A stretch of DNA of 64,000 bases, from contig JBAVQS010000145.1 of NCBI GenBank assembly GCA_049694275.1, positions 62,001 to 126,000 on the forward strand, read 5' to 3'. This document shows positions 43,865 to 51,635 of this stretch, piece by piece (the stretch's first letter is position 1; the number at the start of each line of letters is the position of its first letter). The notes beneath the pieces are model-generated. The model saw nothing but the letters and a program-made list of their open reading frames with translations. It did not search any database and was not told the origin of the DNA. The translations under genes were made by a program, and so were the position numbers. Source of the stretch: JBAVQS01 sp049694275 (GTDB lineage Bacteria > Chloroflexota > Anaerolineae > UBA4142 > SHND01).

Positions 43865-44530
43865 GTGGCAACGATCGATTTATATCATTATGCGCGAAAT
43901 GAGACGCTCGACTCGATTTCGGATGAGGGGCTGAAACCCGGCTCGCGTTATTTCATGATGGACGCCCCTTCCCGCAATGACGCCGTCTACCTGTGGCTGG
44001 CGCCCGATTACGACGTGATGGGCTATAACGAGAATCCGCAGTACGTCTGCCTGCGCGTCAAGGTGGAGCGGAATCGCTGCCGGGTCGCGCCAATGGAGCT
44101 GATTTCGGCGGCCTATGTGAACCATATCGGCCAGCGGCAGCCCCGAAACCCGGATGTGACCGCGCGGCTCGTCGCAGCGTATGAAAAGCTTCAGCTTCCG
44201 CTCGACGAATACGAGAACGGCAAGTTCCGCGCGCCCGAGGTCCTCGTGCAGGGCGAGATTTCACCGGACGATATCGCCGTCGTGAAAACGGCGGAGGCTA
44301 CCGGACGTGGTGAGGGCAATCGCCGCGCGTATGCCTCGCGCTGGAGCGAGCACCTGATCCGCATCCTGAGCATACAGCGCACGCAGATGACCCTGCAGGA
44401 ACTGACCGCGGCGGCCCTGCATCGCGGCGTAGCAGTGCGGGTGGCCCGCCATGACGATGCGACCGCCTATCTCGAAACCTACATGCTCATCGAGAGCGGC
44501 GATTTCTTTACGATTGAAAAGGAAGATTAA
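43865..44530 (+). CDS. Possible ADP-ribosyltransferase-fold protein, unknown function
   Basis: A 221-residue soluble protein. It begins L-Y-H-Y-A-R-N-E-T-L-D-S-I-S-D-E-G-L-K-P-G, matching the H-Y-T-x-x-x-x-L-x-x-I-x-x-x-G-L pattern that opens DarT, Tpt1 and other ART-fold enzymes. Residues Y-L-W-L-A-P and C-L-R-V-K-V fit the next strands. P-E-V-L-V-Q-G-E-I-S-P-D-D-I (about 123-136) fits the late catalytic Glu strand of the same families. The last 60 residues are unrelated. SD AGGAG lies 5 nt before the GTG, and a TAGAAT box lies 41 nt upstream. No antitoxin gene is adjacent. The fold call is from pattern only. Confidence 0.5.
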   Translation: MATIDLYHYARNETLDSISDEGLKPGSRYFMMDAPSRNDAVYLWLAPDYDVMGYNENPQYVCLRVKVERNRCRVAPMELISAAYVNHIGQRQPRNPDVTARLVAAYEKLQLPLDEYENGKFRAPEVLVQGEISPDDIAVVKTAEATGRGEGNRRAYASRWSEHLIRILSIQRTQMTLQELTAAALHRGVAVRVARHDDATAYLETYMLIESGDFFTIEKED

Positions 44531-44619
44531 CCGGTTATTGGTCACCGGTTGCATGCGACAGGCCACGGCTCGTAGCATCGGCCTGATCGATATTTTGTAA
44601 TTCTAGATGGAGATGGAAT

Positions 44620-46413
44620 ATGGCAAATGAAGAGAGATTGCACGCGCTGCGCCACTCGGCTTCCCACATTATGGCGCAAGCGGTGCTCAAGGTATTTCCC
44701 GATGCCAAGCTCGGCATCGGCCCGGCAATTGAGGACGGGTTTTACTATGACTTTGAGCTCCCCCGCGCGTTGACTCCTGAGGATTTGCCGGTCATCGAGG
44801 GGCACATGCGCGAAATTGTCGCCTCCCAGGCCCCCTTTGTCCATAGCGAGATGTCGGCGGCCCAGGCGCGCGATCAGTTCAAGGCCCAGCCGTTCAAGCT
44901 GGAGCTGGTCGAGGCAATTGCGCGTGGCGAGCTCGGCACGCACGGCGAGAGCGAGGCGAAGCCGAGCGATACCGTCTCTATCTATACCGATAACAACTTT
45001 ACCGACCTGTGCGCAGGCCCGCACGTCTCGAATACAGGCGAGCTGCCGACCGATGCATTCAAGCTGATGCACGTTGCGGGCGCCTACTGGCGCGGAGACG
45101 AAAAGCGCCCCCAGCTCCAGCGCATCTATGGCACGGCCTGGTTCTCGAAAGCAGACCTCGATCAGCATCTCTGGCGATTAGAGGAAGCGCGCAAGCGCGA
45201 CCACCGCAAGCTGGGCAAAGAGCTCCAGCTCTTTATTCTGCCCGAAGAGGTCGGCCAGGGCCTGCCCATCTGGTTGCCCAAGGGCGCACAGATTCGCAAA
45301 TTGATCGAAGACTATATCTATGACAATCAGGTCAAGCGGGGCTACCAGCACGTCTATTCGCCGCATATCGGCAAAAAGCAGTTGTGGGTCACGAGCGGCC
45401 ACTGGGACCTCTACAGCGACAAGATGTATGCCCCGATGGACATTGACGGGACCGATTATCTGCTCAAGTCCATGAACTGCCCGATGCACATGATGGTGTA
45501 CCGCTCGCAGCTTCGCTCATACAAGGACCTGCCGCTCCGCATTGCCGAGATTGCGACGGTCTATCGCCGCGAGCAGTCGGGCGAGTTGAGTGGCTTGCTG
45601 CGCGTCCGCATGATCACGCAGGACGACGCGCACATGTTCGTCCGGCCGGACCAGATCAACCAGGAATTCCTCTACGTTCTCGATCAGACGTTCGAGCAGT
45701 TCAGCACGCTGGGGTTCAAAGACTATGAGGTGACGCTCTCCGTCCGTGATCCGAACAACAAGAACAAGTACCTCGGCACGGACGAGCAATGGGAGAGCGC
45801 CGAGAACGCCATCGCCGAAGCGCTCCAGTCGCGCGGTATTCCGTTCGAGGTGGCTGAAGGCGAAGCCGCGTTCTACGGCCCCAAGGCCGACTTTATGATC
45901 AAGGACGCGCTGGGCCGCAAATGGCAGTGCACGACGATTCAGGTCGATTTCCAACTGCCGCAGCGGTTCAATCTGGAATACATCGACCAGGACGGCGTAG
46001 CCAAGCGACCGGTGGTCATTCACCGCGCGCCGCTCGGCTCAATGGAGCGCTTTTTCGCCATCCTCGTCGAGCACTATGCCGGCGCCTTCCCGGTCTGGCT
46101 CGCACCGGTCCAGGCAGAGGTCATCCCGATTGCTGACCGGCATTCGGCGTATGCACATCAGGTCGCAGACAAGCTCAAAGCGCTGGGCTTGCGCGTCGAG
46201 GTAGACGAGCGCTCCGAGCGCATGAACGCCAAGATCCGGGATGCCCAACTCATGAAGATTCCGTACATGCTGGTCGTCGGCGACAAGGAAGCGCAGGCGG
46301 AAGCGGTCGCCGTCCGTCTCCGCACAGGCGAAGACCTCAAGGCCATGCCGCTGGACCAGTTCATCACCATGGCGAAGGGACTGGTCGAAAGCAAAAGCCT
46401 GGAGCTGAAATAG
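44620..46413 (+). CDS. thrS: Threonyl-tRNA synthetase lacking the TGS domain
   Basis: A 597-residue class II synthetase. It begins directly at the editing domain (L-R-H-S-A-S-H-I-M-A-Q-A-V, with the H-x-x-x-H zinc-like motif and C-A-G-P-H). The roughly 60-residue N-terminal TGS domain of E. coli ThrRS (642 residues) is missing, and the 89-bp upstream gap cannot encode it. The catalytic core has M-N-C-P-M-H, Y-R-R-E-Q-S-G-E-L-S-G-L-L-R-V-R and the D-V-Q-C-like K-W-Q-C-T-T-I-Q-V-D-F. The anticodon-binding domain is at 490-590. SD GGAG is 7 nt before the ATG. Confidence 0.96.
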   Translation: MANEERLHALRHSASHIMAQAVLKVFPDAKLGIGPAIEDGFYYDFELPRALTPEDLPVIEGHMREIVASQAPFVHSEMSAAQARDQFKAQPFKLELVEAIARGELGTHGESEAKPSDTVSIYTDNNFTDLCAGPHVSNTGELPTDAFKLMHVAGAYWRGDEKRPQLQRIYGTAWFSKADLDQHLWRLEEARKRDHRKLGKELQLFILPEEVGQGLPIWLPKGAQIRKLIEDYIYDNQVKRGYQHVYSPHIGKKQLWVTSGHWDLYSDKMYAPMDIDGTDYLLKSMNCPMHMMVYRSQLRSYKDLPLRIAEIATVYRREQSGELSGLLRVRMITQDDAHMFVRPDQINQEFLYVLDQTFEQFSTLGFKDYEVTLSVRDPNNKNKYLGTDEQWESAENAIAEALQSRGIPFEVAEGEAAFYGPKADFMIKDALGRKWQCTTIQVDFQLPQRFNLEYIDQDGVAKRPVVIHRAPLGSMERFFAILVEHYAGAFPVWLAPVQAEVIPIADRHSAYAHQVADKLKALGLRVEVDERSERMNAKIRDAQLMKIPYMLVVGDKEAQAEAVAVRLRTGEDLKAMPLDQFITMAKGLVESKSLELK

Positions 46414-46429
46414 TAACAAGGGAGACACG

Positions 46430-46792
46430 ATGAGGGAGATTGTAACACTCGAACTCCCCGAAGCCTTGGCAGTTCGAGCCAGAGAGACGGCGGTGCGAAC
46501 GCACCGCCGCCTCGAAGAGGTTCTAGTCGAATGGCTAGACCAAGCAACCGCAGAGCCGCCAATCGAATCTCTTCCCAATGACCAGGTACTTGCACTTTGC
46601 GAACTTGAAATGGATCAGCCGCTTCAAAGCGAGTTGAATGAACTGCTTGCGCGTAATCGCGAGCAAGAGCTACATGAGGACGAATATCCTCGGCTGGAGG
46701 AGCTGATGCTCATTTATCGCCGTGGGCTTGTCCGCAAAGCCGCCGCCTTCCAAGTAGCCGTGGCACGCGGTTTGCGGCCTCCACTCTCATGA
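46430..46792 (+). CDS. Small acidic helical protein paired with an HNH nuclease
   Basis: A 120-residue protein starting V-T-L-E-L-P-E-A-L-A-V-R-A-R-E-T-A. Such a short strand plus helix is typical of ribbon-helix-helix antitoxin N-termini. The rest is acidic and helical (many Glu and Leu), ending in a basic stretch. SD GGGAG lies 5 nt before the ATG. The stop is 3 bp before the HNH gene, implying tight co-expression. It could be an immunity or antitoxin-like partner, but the role is inferred only from the arrangement. Confidence 0.6.
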   Translation: MREIVTLELPEALAVRARETAVRTHRRLEEVLVEWLDQATAEPPIESLPNDQVLALCELEMDQPLQSELNELLARNREQELHEDEYPRLEELMLIYRRGLVRKAAAFQVAVARGLRPPLS

Positions 46793-46795
46793 CAA

Positions 46796-47227
46796 ATGCC
46801 TCGCCCATATATTCCCGCTGAAATCGAAGCGCGAGTCAGAAAAGCGGCGCAGAATCGTTGTGGGTACTGTCATAGCCCTCAGCAGCTCGTGATGGCGCGT
46901 CTGGAGATTGAGCATATCATCCCGCTTGCACGTGCAGGCACTAATGACGAATCGAATCTCTGGCTGGCCTGTCCACTCTGCAACCGGTACAAAGGTGACA
47001 AGACAACCGCTGTAGATTCCGAAACAGGCAAGACCGTTCCGCTGTTTAACCCGCGAAAACAGGTTTGGGCTGAACATTTCCGATGGATTGACAATGGCTT
47101 GCGCATAGAAGGATTGACCCCAACGGGAAGGGTAACCGTTCTGGCGCTACACCTCAGTGACGATCCCGATGCTTTGCAGGTTCGCAGCTATTGGATTTTG
47201 GCTGGATGGCATCCACCTACAGAGTAA
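46796..47227 (+). CDS. HNH endonuclease family protein
   Basis: A 143-residue protein with a complete HNH fold. Zinc ligands are C-G-Y-C (about residues 22-25) and C-P-L-C (about 60-63). The catalytic strand L-E-I-E-H-I-I-P-L-A-R has the His pair, and D-E-S-N-L-W-L-A gives the Asn. It lacks a recognisable DNA-binding or toxin-delivery domain. Stand-alone members are scattered in cyanobacteria and Chloroflexota next to a small acidic protein, as here. Either a defensive or a toxin-like role is possible. Confidence 0.85.
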   Translation: MPRPYIPAEIEARVRKAAQNRCGYCHSPQQLVMARLEIEHIIPLARAGTNDESNLWLACPLCNRYKGDKTTAVDSETGKTVPLFNPRKQVWAEHFRWIDNGLRIEGLTPTGRVTVLALHLSDDPDALQVRSYWILAGWHPPTE

Positions 47228-47233
47228 CCCACT

Positions 47234-47480
47234 GTGAAAAGCCACATCATCATCGCGCTGCTCTTGCTTCTCGCCACCCTCACAGCCTGCACTGCTCCCC
47301 CCATAGCCGTCCCAACTGCTATATCAGTATGCTAATTCGGAGGATGGAAGTGGTATCAAAGAAATCGTGAAATCGGGCGCCGAGTGCAAGTATATCTGGC
47401 GCGATAATGACTTGCAAACAACAGACTGCCAACTGGTACGCGAAATCTACAAATACAATGGCCGGGAATACGTCAGGTAA
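47234..47480 (+). pseudogene. Frameshifted small lipoprotein gene
   Basis: A GTG at 47234 opens a 33-codon frame with a clear lipoprotein signal: K2, the hydrophobic run I-I-I-A-L-L-L-L-L, and the lipobox L-T-A-C. It stops at 47333. A second frame, shifted by +1 and open from 47307, continues with a hydrophilic sequence containing two Cys (A-E-C-K-Y-I-W and T-D-C-Q-L-V) and ends at 47480. Joining the two would give about 81 residues. A one-base shift, or an assembly error, within 47307-47333 explains both halves. Confidence 0.6.
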
Positions 47481-47505
47481 CCATCTTTCCTTTCCTCAAA
47501 TTCAT

Positions 47506-47534
47506 TTGACGATTCAGCGCATTTATGTTATATT
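47506..47534 (+). promoter_or_regulatory. Promoter of the infC-rpmI-rplT operon
   Basis: TTGACG (47506-47511), 17 nt, TATATT (47529-47534). The start site would be near 47541. Confidence 0.65.
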
Positions 47535-47539
47535 TTCAA

Positions 47540-47562
47540 ATCGTTAGCAAAGGTCTAACGAT
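47540..47562 (+). promoter_or_regulatory. 5' stem-loop of the infC leader
   Basis: Perfect 8-bp arms (47540-47547 and 47555-47562) with loop CAAAGGT, at the very 5' end of the predicted transcript and 25 nt before the infC start. It may stabilise the mRNA or take part in feedback by IF3 or L20. Confidence 0.5.
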
Positions 47563-47587
47563 ATTCTTTCCCAGAGGGGTGTGACCG

Positions 47588-48301
47588 ATCAGCCAGCACA
47601 GGACTCGATTAAACGAACAGATTCGCTCCAAAGAGATTCGCGTCATTGACGATACGACCGGGAAACAACTCGGGATCATGTCGCCGCGCGACGCGATCCA
47701 GCTTGCGCGCGACAAAAACCTCGACCTGGTCGAGGTAGCGCCGAACGCCAACCCGCCCGTCTGCCGCATCATGGACTATGGCAAGTTCCAGTACGAGCGG
47801 ACGAAAAAGGAACGCGAGGCCAAAAAGGGACAAAAGAACATTGAAATCAAAGAAATGCGCATTCGTCCCAAGACGGCCAAGTATCACATCGGGTTCAAGC
47901 TGAACCGGGTGCGCGATTTCCTTTCCAAGGGGAACAAGGTCAAGATTCGCATTCTGTTTCGCGCCCGTGAGATTACCCACGCGATTCTTGCGCGCGAGAC
48001 GTTTGAAGAGATTGCCGAAGACCTGGCGGACGTCGCAACAGTCGAGCAGGCGCCGCTGATGGACGGCAAGAGCCTTGTGATGATGCTCGCCCCCGGCCCG
48101 CAAAAGGGCGGACCCAGCGCGGCGCGCGCCGCGGTTCGTTCAGCCCGGATTCGCATTCCGGCGCCGGGTGAGGCCGCACCCGCCTCTGCCGCCGCCACTG
48201 CGGCCGCAACTGCCGCGGCAGCAGCCGCACCGAACGATGAGAGCGAAGCCGAAGACATTGAAGAAGTGGTCGAGATCGACGAGACAACCACACCCAGCTA
48301 A
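47588..48301 (+). CDS. infC: Translation initiation factor IF-3, with predicted AUC start codon
   Basis: A 237-residue IF-3 with N domain, linker and C domain. Homology starts well upstream of the first ATG (47678): the in-frame codons before it read L-N-E-Q-I-R-S-K-E-I-R-V-I-D-D, the universal IF-3 N-terminus. An in-frame TGA at 47582-47584 closes the frame, and there is no ATG, GTG or TTG between it and 47678. The codon ATC at 47588 lies 8 nt after AGAGGGG and is the best start. IF-3 genes of E. coli (AUU) and others use such codons for autoregulation. The C-terminus has an Ala-rich then acidic tail (about 188-237). Confidence 0.93.
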   Translation: MSQHRTRLNEQIRSKEIRVIDDTTGKQLGIMSPRDAIQLARDKNLDLVEVAPNANPPVCRIMDYGKFQYERTKKEREAKKGQKNIEIKEMRIRPKTAKYHIGFKLNRVRDFLSKGNKVKIRILFRAREITHAILARETFEEIAEDLADVATVEQAPLMDGKSLVMMLAPGPQKGGPSAARAAVRSARIRIPAPGEAAPASAAATAAATAAAAAAPNDESEAEDIEEVVEIDETTTPS

Positions 48302-48313
48302 GGAATTTTCTCA

Positions 48314-48517
48314 ATGCCTAAATTGAAAACACACAAATCCACTGCCAAGCGCTTTAAAGTGACCGGCAGTGGCAAACTCGTGCGGTCGGTCATGCCCAAG
48401 GGGCACCTGCGCCGCCGCAAGAGCAAGCGGACCAAACATTCGCTGGACCGCACAACCCCAGTCGTCCTGCATGAGCAGGCGAAAAAGATTCATCAGCTCG
48501 CCCCCACTCTGAAATAG
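48314..48517 (+). CDS. rpmI: 50S ribosomal protein L35
   Basis: A 67-residue, strongly basic L35 with the family pattern P-K-L-K-T-H-K-S-T-A-K-R-F and H-L-R-R-R-K-S-K-R-T-K. SD AAGGA lies about 9 nt before the ATG. It is the second gene of the infC operon. Confidence 0.97.
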   Translation: MPKLKTHKSTAKRFKVTGSGKLVRSVMPKGHLRRRKSKRTKHSLDRTTPVVLHEQAKKIHQLAPTLK

Positions 48518-48541
48518 AGACCGATTCCTCGAGAATCGTCG

Positions 48542-48567
48542 GGGCAGGCCATTGTGCCTGCCCTTTT
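48542..48567 (+). terminator. Intra-operon hairpin with short U tract between rpmI and rplT
   Basis: 8-bp GC-rich arms (48542-48549, 48556-48563), loop CATTGT, then TTTT. The tract is short, so it is probably a leaky terminator or an attenuator that sets the L35:L20 ratio, perhaps a site for L20 feedback. Confidence 0.55.
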
Positions 48568-48626
48568 CATGCGGGTCAGGGTCCACACCTCCCCCATGAA
48601 CCGGGCGAGATCATAAGGAGACACCC

Positions 48627-48986
48627 ATGCCTCGCGTAAAACGTGGAGTAACGGCACGAGCCCGTCACAAAAAAGTACTCAGGCAGACCCAGGGCCAGAT
48701 TGGCTCGCGGCATCTGCTTTACCGCCGGGCGCACGAAGCGCTCACCCATTCCCTGTTTTATCATGACCGCGATCGCCATGACCGGCGCGGCGAGTTCCGC
48801 CGCCTCTGGATCGCGCGCATCAACGCCGCCGCCCGCCTGCACGAGACCACCTATAGCCAGTTAATGAACGGGCTGAAAAAGGCCGGCATCGATATCGACC
48901 GCAAGATCCTGGCCGAGCTCGCGGTGCACGATGACGGCGCGTTCAAGGCGCTGGTCGAAGCGGCCAAGGCCGCGGTCGCAGCCTAA
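48627..48986 (+). CDS. rplT: 50S ribosomal protein L20
   Basis: A 119-residue L20, an early assembly protein and operon autoregulator in several bacteria. It begins [17 protein letters not shown] and contains [19 protein letters not shown] lies 6 nt before the ATG. Confidence 0.97.
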   Translation: MPRVKRGVTARARHKKVLRQTQGQIGSRHLLYRRAHEALTHSLFYHDRDRHDRRGEFRRLWIARINAAARLHETTYSQLMNGLKKAGIDIDRKILAELAVHDDGAFKALVEAAKAAVAA

Positions 48987-48988
48987 AC

Positions 48989-49759
48989 TTGATTACCAGC
49001 ACCGCGAACGATAAGGTCAAGCACGCGCGCAGCCTGGAACACAAAAAGCAGCGTTCCGCTCACCGCCAGTTTCTGGTAGAGGGCGTGCGTGTTATCGAAG
49101 AAGCCACAAGAGCGGGGAATATTCCCGCTCTTGTTTTTTTCGATCCCGAAATGGTTGAGGCCGACGAGCGAGCGAGCAAGCTGCTGGGCCAGTTGCAAAC
49201 GGTCGCACGCCAGGTCGAAGCGGTTAGCTCTGCCGTTTTTCAAACGCTTACCCAGACCGAAACCCCGCAGGGCCTCGTCGCCGTCTATTCCTATCCCGAC
49301 CTGCCCATCCCCCGCGCCCCGGCGCTGGCCCTCGTCCTCGACGCTCTCCGGGACCCCGGCAACTTGGGCGCTATATTACGCACCGCGTGGGCGGCCGGCG
49401 TAGACCTTGTCCTGCTCGCGCCTGGCACGGCGGACCCGTTCAACCCCAAAGTCGTACGCGCGGCGATGGGCGCCCACTTTTTCCTCCCGCTCGTCGCGCA
49501 ATCCTGGCCTGTAATCGCCCAGCACCTCCACGGAATCCCCCGCATCTACCTGGCGGACGCCCGCGGCGAAACTCGCTATTCCGAGGCAGACTGGACCGCG
49601 CCGCGGGCGCTGATTGTCGGCGGCGAAGCGGAGGGCGCCAGCGCCGAGGCGCGCGAGCTGGCGACCGCACGCTTGGCCATCCCCATGCCCGGTCAAGCCG
49701 AATCGCTCAATGCCGCTATTGCAGCCGGCATCCTTCTGTTCCAGGCCATCGCCCGGTAA
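48989..49759 (+). CDS. SpoU/TrmH-family RNA 2'-O-methyltransferase
   Basis: A 256-residue SPOUT enzyme. The N-terminal substrate-binding domain (1-95) starts I-T-S-T-A-N-D-K-V-K, as in RlmB/TsnR-type proteins. The SPOUT knot has motif 1 D-P-G-N-L-G-A-I-L-R-T-A, motif 2 G-G-E-A-E-G and motif 3 I-P-M-P-G-Q-A-E-S-L-N-A-A-I-A. The RNA target is not readable from sequence. The start is a TTG two bases after the rplT stop, with no SD, suggesting translational coupling. Confidence 0.93.
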   Translation: MITSTANDKVKHARSLEHKKQRSAHRQFLVEGVRVIEEATRAGNIPALVFFDPEMVEADERASKLLGQLQTVARQVEAVSSAVFQTLTQTETPQGLVAVYSYPDLPIPRAPALALVLDALRDPGNLGAILRTAWAAGVDLVLLAPGTADPFNPKVVRAAMGAHFFLPLVAQSWPVIAQHLHGIPRIYLADARGETRYSEADWTAPRALIVGGEAEGASAEARELATARLAIPMPGQAESLNAAIAAGILLFQAIAR

Positions 49760-49776
49760 CGGCGCGCTCTTCGAGT

Positions 49777-49805
49777 TTTACCTTTCATGCCTGACGGTAT
49801 ATAAT
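49777..49805 (+). promoter_or_regulatory. Predicted promoter of comEA
   Basis: TTTACC (49777-49782), 17 nt, TATAAT (49800-49805) in the context GGTATATAATCGC. The comEA ATG lies 31 nt downstream. Confidence 0.55.
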
Positions 49806-49836
49806 CGCTTTAATCCTTCAGGCACAGCAGGCGCTT

Positions 49837-50478
49837 ATGACCGAGGAATTCAAAAAGGAGCGCAGGCTCTATCTGGTAACGATGGTGCTGTTCGTCGCGG
49901 TCCTTGCCGGCGTCATCTATGTTCTGCGCCGCCCCGAACCGCGGGCGATCTCTGTGACTACGCCTACGCCCCGCCCGACACCCACGCTGGTCATCATCCA
50001 GGTGCAATTGATGGGAGCGATCAAACAGCCGGGCGTTTACAAGTTCCCTGATGGTGCGCGCGTCACCGATGCGCTCGATGCGGCAGGCGGACCGCTTCCC
50101 GAAGCAGACCTCTCGCACGTCAACCTGGCGCGCAAGCTCAAGGACGGCGAACTTTTGACCCTGCCGACCAGGACGCCGGTCCCGGCGACGGCGCCCGCGC
50201 CACTTGCCACCAGCACAACGAATGGGACGCCTACCACCCCGGTCACCGGCAACGTCGGAATAGCAACCGCCACCCTCTCCAACAAAATCAACATCAACAC
50301 GGCGAGCATCGACGAGCTGGACAAGTTACCCCGCATCGGACCAGTTATCGCCCAGCGGATTATCGACTATCGCACGCAGAATGGACCCTTTCAACGGATT
50401 GAGGACATCAAGAACGTTCGGGGGATTGGAGATTCGTTGTACAACGCCATCAAGGATCTGATTACGATCGAGGATTGA
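49837..50478 (+). CDS. comEA: ComEA-like DNA receptor with SLBB and helix-hairpin-helix domains
   Basis: A 213-residue protein anchored by one N-terminal helix (about 12-31). Outside lies an SLBB domain (about 52-110, with G-A-I-K-Q-P-G-V-Y), then a Thr/Pro/Ala-rich linker. Two helix-hairpin-helix motifs follow (I-N-I-N-T-A-S-I-D-E-L-D-K-L-P-R-I-G-P and I-K-N-V-R-G-I-G-D). This is the domain order of ComEA, the DNA-binding receptor for transformation. No comEC follows here; instead the antiporter gene starts 9 bp later. Confidence 0.92.
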   Translation: MTEEFKKERRLYLVTMVLFVAVLAGVIYVLRRPEPRAISVTTPTPRPTPTLVIIQVQLMGAIKQPGVYKFPDGARVTDALDAAGGPLPEADLSHVNLARKLKDGELLTLPTRTPVPATAPAPLATSTTNGTPTTPVTGNVGIATATLSNKININTASIDELDKLPRIGPVIAQRIIDYRTQNGPFQRIEDIKNVRGIGDSLYNAIKDLITIED

Positions 50479-50487
50479 CCTGATTTC

Positions 50488-51606
50488 ATGAACTCACAGC
50501 GCACACCTAATCTTCTCACCCCGGCTTACTGGTTGGAGAATCCTTCACGGCTGGTTGACCTGTTACTGATCTTCGTTCCGATTGCACTAGCCCTTGAACT
50601 GATTCATGCGCCAGCCACGCCCATCTTTATCACCGCGGCGCTCGCTATTGTCCCGCTTGCCGGCATACTCGGCGAAGCCACTGAGACGCTTGCGGAAAAG
50701 GTTGGGACCCGCGCCGGAGCCCTGTTAAACGCAACCTTTGGCAACGCGGCCGAGCTCATCATTACCATCGCCGCCATTCAAGCGGGGCTCCTCGACGTCG
50801 TCAAGGCGTCCATCACCGGCTCAATCATCGGGAACCTTCTGCTCGTCACGGGACTGAGCGTGCTGCTGGGCGGGATCAAGAACGGGTCTCAGAAATTCGA
50901 CCGGCGCGGTGTGTCAATCATGATGACGACAATGACCATTGCGCTCATCGGGCTTGTGATTCCCGCCATTTTTGCGCATAGCATCGAGCAGGTGAATCAA
51001 ATCGGCGTCGAGTATCTCAGCATCGGCGTCGCCGTCGCGCTGATTGCGAGCTATGCCCTCAGCCTCCTCTTTACCTTTCGCCTCGGACGGACAAGCCAAA
51101 CACCGACTGCGGAGCCGGTCGAGGGCGTCGCCGAACCCCGGATTCATGGGACGCCGATGGCACTGGTAGTCCTTTTCGTAGCGGTGGCTTTCGTTGCCGT
51201 TCTGAGCGAGATCCTGGTGAGCGCGGTCGAGCCGCTCATCAAGGCGCAGGGCCTCACCGCGTTGTTTGTCGGCGTGATTATCGTCCCCATCATCGGGAAC
51301 GCCGCCGAGCATCTCGTCGCAGTCGAAATGGCCTTGAAAAACCGGATGGAGCTCACCCTCGGCGTCGCCATCGGGTCGAGCATGCAGATTGCGTTATTTG
51401 TCGCTCCCCTGCTGGTCTTTATCAGCCTGGCGATGGGTCAACAGCTCACACTGGTCTTTAACGAGTTCGAGCTGATTGCCGTCATCGCCGCCGTCGTCAT
51501 CACCGCGCTCATCTCGCTCGACGGCGAGTCCAACTGGCTCGAAGGGGCGCAACTCCTCATCGTCTATCTTATCCTCGCCCTCGCGTTCTTTTTCCTGCCC
51601 GCATAA
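50488..51606 (+). CDS. Calcium/proton antiporter, CaCA (Cax) family
   Basis: A 372-residue inner-membrane protein with about eleven hydrophobic helices. Its two alpha-repeats are [12 protein letters not shown] and [11 protein letters not shown], whose Glu residues bind Ca2+ in this family. An acidic loop (V-E-G-V-A-E-P) separates the halves. It exports Ca2+ (or Na+/K+ in ChaA relatives) using the proton gradient. There is no SD. It is 9 bp after comEA. Confidence 0.93.
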   Translation: MNSQRTPNLLTPAYWLENPSRLVDLLLIFVPIALALELIHAPATPIFITAALAIVPLAGILGEATETLAEKVGTRAGALLNATFGNAAELIITIAAIQAGLLDVVKASITGSIIGNLLLVTGLSVLLGGIKNGSQKFDRRGVSIMMTTMTIALIGLVIPAIFAHSIEQVNQIGVEYLSIGVAVALIASYALSLLFTFRLGRTSQTPTAEPVEGVAEPRIHGTPMALVVLFVAVAFVAVLSEILVSAVEPLIKAQGLTALFVGVIIVPIIGNAAEHLVAVEMALKNRMELTLGVAIGSSMQIALFVAPLLVFISLAMGQQLTLVFNEFELIAVIAAVVITALISLDGESNWLEGAQLLIVYLILALAFFFLPA

Positions 51607-51609
51607 AGA

Positions 51610-51635
51610 ATGACCGCCAACGGCGGTCATTTAAA
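51610..51635. terminator. Terminator between convergent genes
   Basis: Perfect 9-bp arms (51610-51618 and 51622-51630) with an AAC loop. TTTAAA follows on the plus strand. The stem overlaps the stop codon of the minus-strand bpsA gene. Confidence 0.7.

Noticed and set aside
44525..44552. Hairpin with arms AACCGGT/ACCGGTT after the ART-like gene
   Set aside because: Short arms and no T tract; too weak to call a terminator.
47678..48301. infC starting at the ATG
   Set aside because: This would remove 30 residues of strongly conserved N-terminal IF-3 sequence.
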